Of a DNA stretch of 64,000 nt, positions 61,992-64,000 are shown in pieces. The DNA comes from Spirosoma lacussanchae. GTDB lineage: Bacteria; Bacteroidota; Bacteroidia; Cytophagales; Spirosomataceae. Below the pieces are notes generated by a model. The model was given only the letters and a program-made list of their open reading frames with translations, had not been told where the DNA came from and searched no databases. Location of the stretch: assembly GCF_005870035.1 (NCBI RefSeq), contig NZ_SWJG01000001.1, forward strand, positions 2,033,639-2,097,638, in the 5' to 3' direction. The translations under genes were made by a program, and so were the position numbers. Every line of letters begins with the position of its first letter. Within the stretch, counting starts at the first letter, position 1.

Positions 61992-63278
61992 ATGGAATCA
62001 GTGCAGATTGATAGGCCCACCACCGATGCTCCCGGCACGGAAAAAGCCAGTATGGATGTACCCGGTATGGATATACTGAAAAGCCAGCGTCTCGAACAAC
62101 TCAAATACGACATCAGAGGGCCCGTGTACGAAAAGGCGCTTGAACTCGAAAGTCAGGGGTATAAAATTATCAGCCTGAATATTGGCAATCCGGCCGTTTT
62201 TGGCTTCGACGCGCCCGATGAGATTGTTCACGATATCATCCTGAATATTCGGAACGCGCAGGGTTACGCCGACTCGCGGGGGTTATTCTCGGCCCGTAAA
62301 GCCGTCATGCACCATACGCAGAACATCGGCTTGCCCGGTATTACCATCAACGACATTTATATCGGGAATGGCGTCAGTGAGCTGATCATGCTGGCCATGC
62401 AGGCATTGCTCAACGAAGGGGATGAAGTCTTGATTCCATCGCCCGATTACCCCCTCTGGACTGCCTCGGTCGCGTTCTGCGGAGGAAAGCCGGTACATTA
62501 TGTTTGCGACGAAGCGGTTGGCTGGAATCCGGATCTGGCCGATCTGGAGCAAAAGATAACCCCCCGCACCCGCGCGGTGGTTGTCATCAATCCCAACAAT
62601 CCGACCGGCGCCGTATACGACCGGTCAGTGCTCGAAGGCATTGCCCGCATTGCCGAACGGCATAAACTCATCGTTTTTTCAGACGAGATTTATGACCGTA
62701 TTCTGTACGATGGAGCTCAACATTTTCCCATTGCCAAAATGGTGCACGACACATTGTGTATCACCATGGGCGGCCTGTCAAAGAACTACCGGTCTGCGGG
62801 TTTTCGGGGTGGATGGCTGATCCTGAGCGGAGCGCGTCACCGGGCCAAGTCCTACATTGAAGGACTGACGCTGCTGGCCAGTATGCGGCTCTGCGCCAAC
62901 GTACCAACCCAGTACGCCATTCAGACTGCGCTGGGTGGCTATCAGAGTATAAACGATCTGGTAGTACCGGCCGGGCGGCTACATAAGCAGATGATGCTGG
63001 CTTATGAACGGATGGTTGCCATTCCGGGGGTGTCGTGCGTGAAACCCAAAGGCGCGCTTTATATCTTCCCCAAACTCGATCTGAGCCAGTTCACCTTTGC
63101 CGACGATGATGACTTCGTGCTAAACCTGCTCATCGAACAAAAGGTACTGGTTGTGGCCGGCAGCGGCTTCAACTACACGACCAAAGACCACTTCCGCATC
63201 GTGTGTCTGCCAACGGTCGATGAACTCAACACCGCCCTCGATCGCATCGAAGCGTTCCTGGAAAGTCACCGGCGCTAA
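61992..63278 (+). CDS. Class I/II pyridoxal-phosphate aminotransferase (AlaA-like)
   Basis: A 428-residue fold-type I PLP enzyme starting at ATG 61992; a GTG at 61977 would lie upstream of the promoter element. Motifs are LNIGNPAVFGFDAPDEI, GVSELIMLAMQALLNEGDEV, VINPNNPTGAVYD, the Asp-Tyr of FSDEIYDRI, and the Schiff-base Lys in GGLSKNYRSAGFRGGW. The C-terminal Arg is in FRIVCLPTV. Closest family types are alanine or valine-pyruvate aminotransferases. An N-terminal extension of about 30 acidic and polar residues precedes the core. Confidence 0.92.
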   Translation: MESVQIDRPTTDAPGTEKASMDVPGMDILKSQRLEQLKYDIRGPVYEKALELESQGYKIISLNIGNPAVFGFDAPDEIVHDIILNIRNAQGYADSRGLFSARKAVMHHTQNIGLPGITINDIYIGNGVSELIMLAMQALLNEGDEVLIPSPDYPLWTASVAFCGGKPVHYVCDEAVGWNPDLADLEQKITPRTRAVVVINPNNPTGAVYDRSVLEGIARIAERHKLIVFSDEIYDRILYDGAQHFPIAKMVHDTLCITMGGLSKNYRSAGFRGGWLILSGARHRAKSYIEGLTLLASMRLCANVPTQYAIQTALGGYQSINDLVVPAGRLHKQMMLAYERMVAIPGVSCVKPKGALYIFPKLDLSQFTFADDDDFVLNLLIEQKVLVVAGSGFNYTTKDHFRIVCLPTVDELNTALDRIEAFLESHRR

Positions 63279-63440
63279 CTCTCGCCAAAGGTTCACAAAC
63301 GTTTTTCTTCATTTCAGCGTTATTGTATTCCGCCCCGCGAAAAAGTCGATTGGTATGGCTAACCGTGCCCGACTACACGCGGCCGGATGGATCGTTTACT
63401 GATCAGTGCGTACGCCCTTCGCGCCCACTGCCTTTTTTTA
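63279..63440. other. Intergenic region before the LOG-family gene
   Basis: No gene, terminator or consensus promoter recognised. A short T-run (CTTTTTTTAATG) lies just before the ATG at 63441. Confidence 0.4.
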
Positions 63441-64000
63441 ATGAATGAAATGGAAGCTACAAAAGAAAATGTACAACGCTCTGAAACGCAGAGCACCGAA
63501 CGAATTGCCCAGGATTTACCCAAACGCGATGAGTTACTCTTAACCCCCGACGAACAGCGAATAAAAGAAGCATTTCAGGATCATAACTGGAACGAAATCA
63601 AGACCGCCGATTCGTGGGTGATATTTAAAGTGATGGCTGAGTTTGTCGAGGGCTTCGACAAGCTAGCAAAAATTGGCCCATGCGTGTCTATTTTCGGATC
63701 GGCCCGGACCCAGCCCGACAATCCTTATTACAAAATGACCGAGGAGATCGCGGCTAAGCTGGTTCGCCACGGGTATGGTGTGATTACGGGTGGCGGCCCC
63801 GGCATCATGGAAGCCGGTAATAAAGGCGCCTATGAGCAGGGTGGTAAGTCGGTAGGACTAAACATTAAGCTTCCCTTCGAGCAGCATAGCAACATATACA
63901 TCGATCCCGACAAAAGCATCAATTTCGATTTCTTCTTTGTTCGGAAAGTGATGTTTGTCAAATACGCGCAGGGCTTCGTGGTCATGCCCGGCGGTATGGG
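63441..64000 (+). CDS. LOG family protein (lysine decarboxylase-like, TIGR00730), 3' end off the window
   Basis: An open frame from ATG 63441 (or in-frame 63450) to the right edge, 186 codons, with no stop. After an N-terminal helical region of about 75 residues comes the Rossmann-like LOG domain: VSIFGSARTQPDNPYY, GYGVITGGGPGIMEAGNKGA, FVVMPGG at the cut edge (start of the PGGxGTxxE motif). Family members are cytokinin riboside 5'-monophosphate phosphoribohydrolases or AMP nucleosidase-like enzymes in bacteria; this long-N-terminus type is uncharacterised in Bacteroidota. Confidence 0.9.
   Translation, partial: MNEMEATKENVQRSETQSTERIAQDLPKRDELLLTPDEQRIKEAFQDHNWNEIKTADSWVIFKVMAEFVEGFDKLAKIGPCVSIFGSARTQPDNPYYKMTEEIAAKLVRHGYGVITGGGPGIMEAGNKGAYEQGGKSVGLNIKLPFEQHSNIYIDPDKSINFDFFFVRKVMFVKYAQGFVVMPGGM

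Overview
The window is chromosomal DNA from a Bacteroidota species, most likely a Cytophagales relative of Spirosoma. Supporting signs are a SusC/SusD pair, a PorQ-like type IX secretion gene, DUF5916, DUF5723 and DUF2911 proteins, and promoters of the Bacteroidota form (TTG or TTTG at -33, TAnnTTTG at -7). Start codons also lack Shine-Dalgarno sequences. Coding density is high. I see no rRNA, CRISPR array, prophage, insertion sequence or integron. This is ordinary chromosome carrying a few accessory genes, and both ends cut through genes.

Layout. 0-9 kb: an edge-truncated DUF5916 outer-membrane protein, a cold-shock protein, Tex, an NlpC/P60 lipoprotein, a GIY-YIG protein, tRNA-Ala(GGC), a secreted CxxC protein, a two-component pair and a 1-Cys peroxiredoxin. 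9-18 kb: housekeeping genes (GH25 lysozyme, aroE, DedA, a ComA-type phosphosulfolactate synthase, a thioesterase, rplU-rpmA, an Nfu-type protein, a DUF5723 protein, recG). 18-32 kb: a nutrient-acquisition stretch with SusD/SusC, a McrC without McrB, a GntP permease, Hsp20, an SGNH hydrolase, a cellulase-like glycoside hydrolase, a PQQ dehydrogenase with cytochrome c domain, and a family 2 glycosyltransferase. 32.7-44.6 kb: a 7-bp tandem repeat running into the start codon of an HMG-CoA reductase, then a DEAD-box helicase, an SDR, a PhyH dioxygenase, a sphingomyelin-synthase-like PAP2 protein, a solitary nuoH, asnS, SixA, a VOC protein and porQ. 44.7-64 kb: an acyl-CoA carboxyltransferase, two aminotransferases, an SSS transporter with a tiny translationally coupled membrane partner, DUF2911, NUDIX, TetR plus an NmrA-like protein, cysE-cysM, a second PQQ-type sugar dehydrogenase, an S9 peptidase-ogt-MBL lipoprotein run, and a truncated LOG-family gene.

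How the genes fit together. CysE and CysM form a complete two-step cysteine pathway with overlapping genes. The 18-32 kb stretch is consistent with polysaccharide capture and debranching. A PQQ dehydrogenase together with GntP could allow periplasmic sugar oxidation followed by aldonate uptake (inference). ComA and the PAP2_C protein point to sulfonate and sphingolipid chemistry typical of this phylum (inference).

The most striking non-gene signals are the 13.9-copy heptamer repeat at 32720-32816 and a recurring architecture in which a perfect 12-19 bp inverted repeat without a T-run lies between co-directional genes, 6-23 nt before the next start codon. Two genes missed by ordinary length cut-offs, of 38 and 41 codons, encode single-span membrane peptides.
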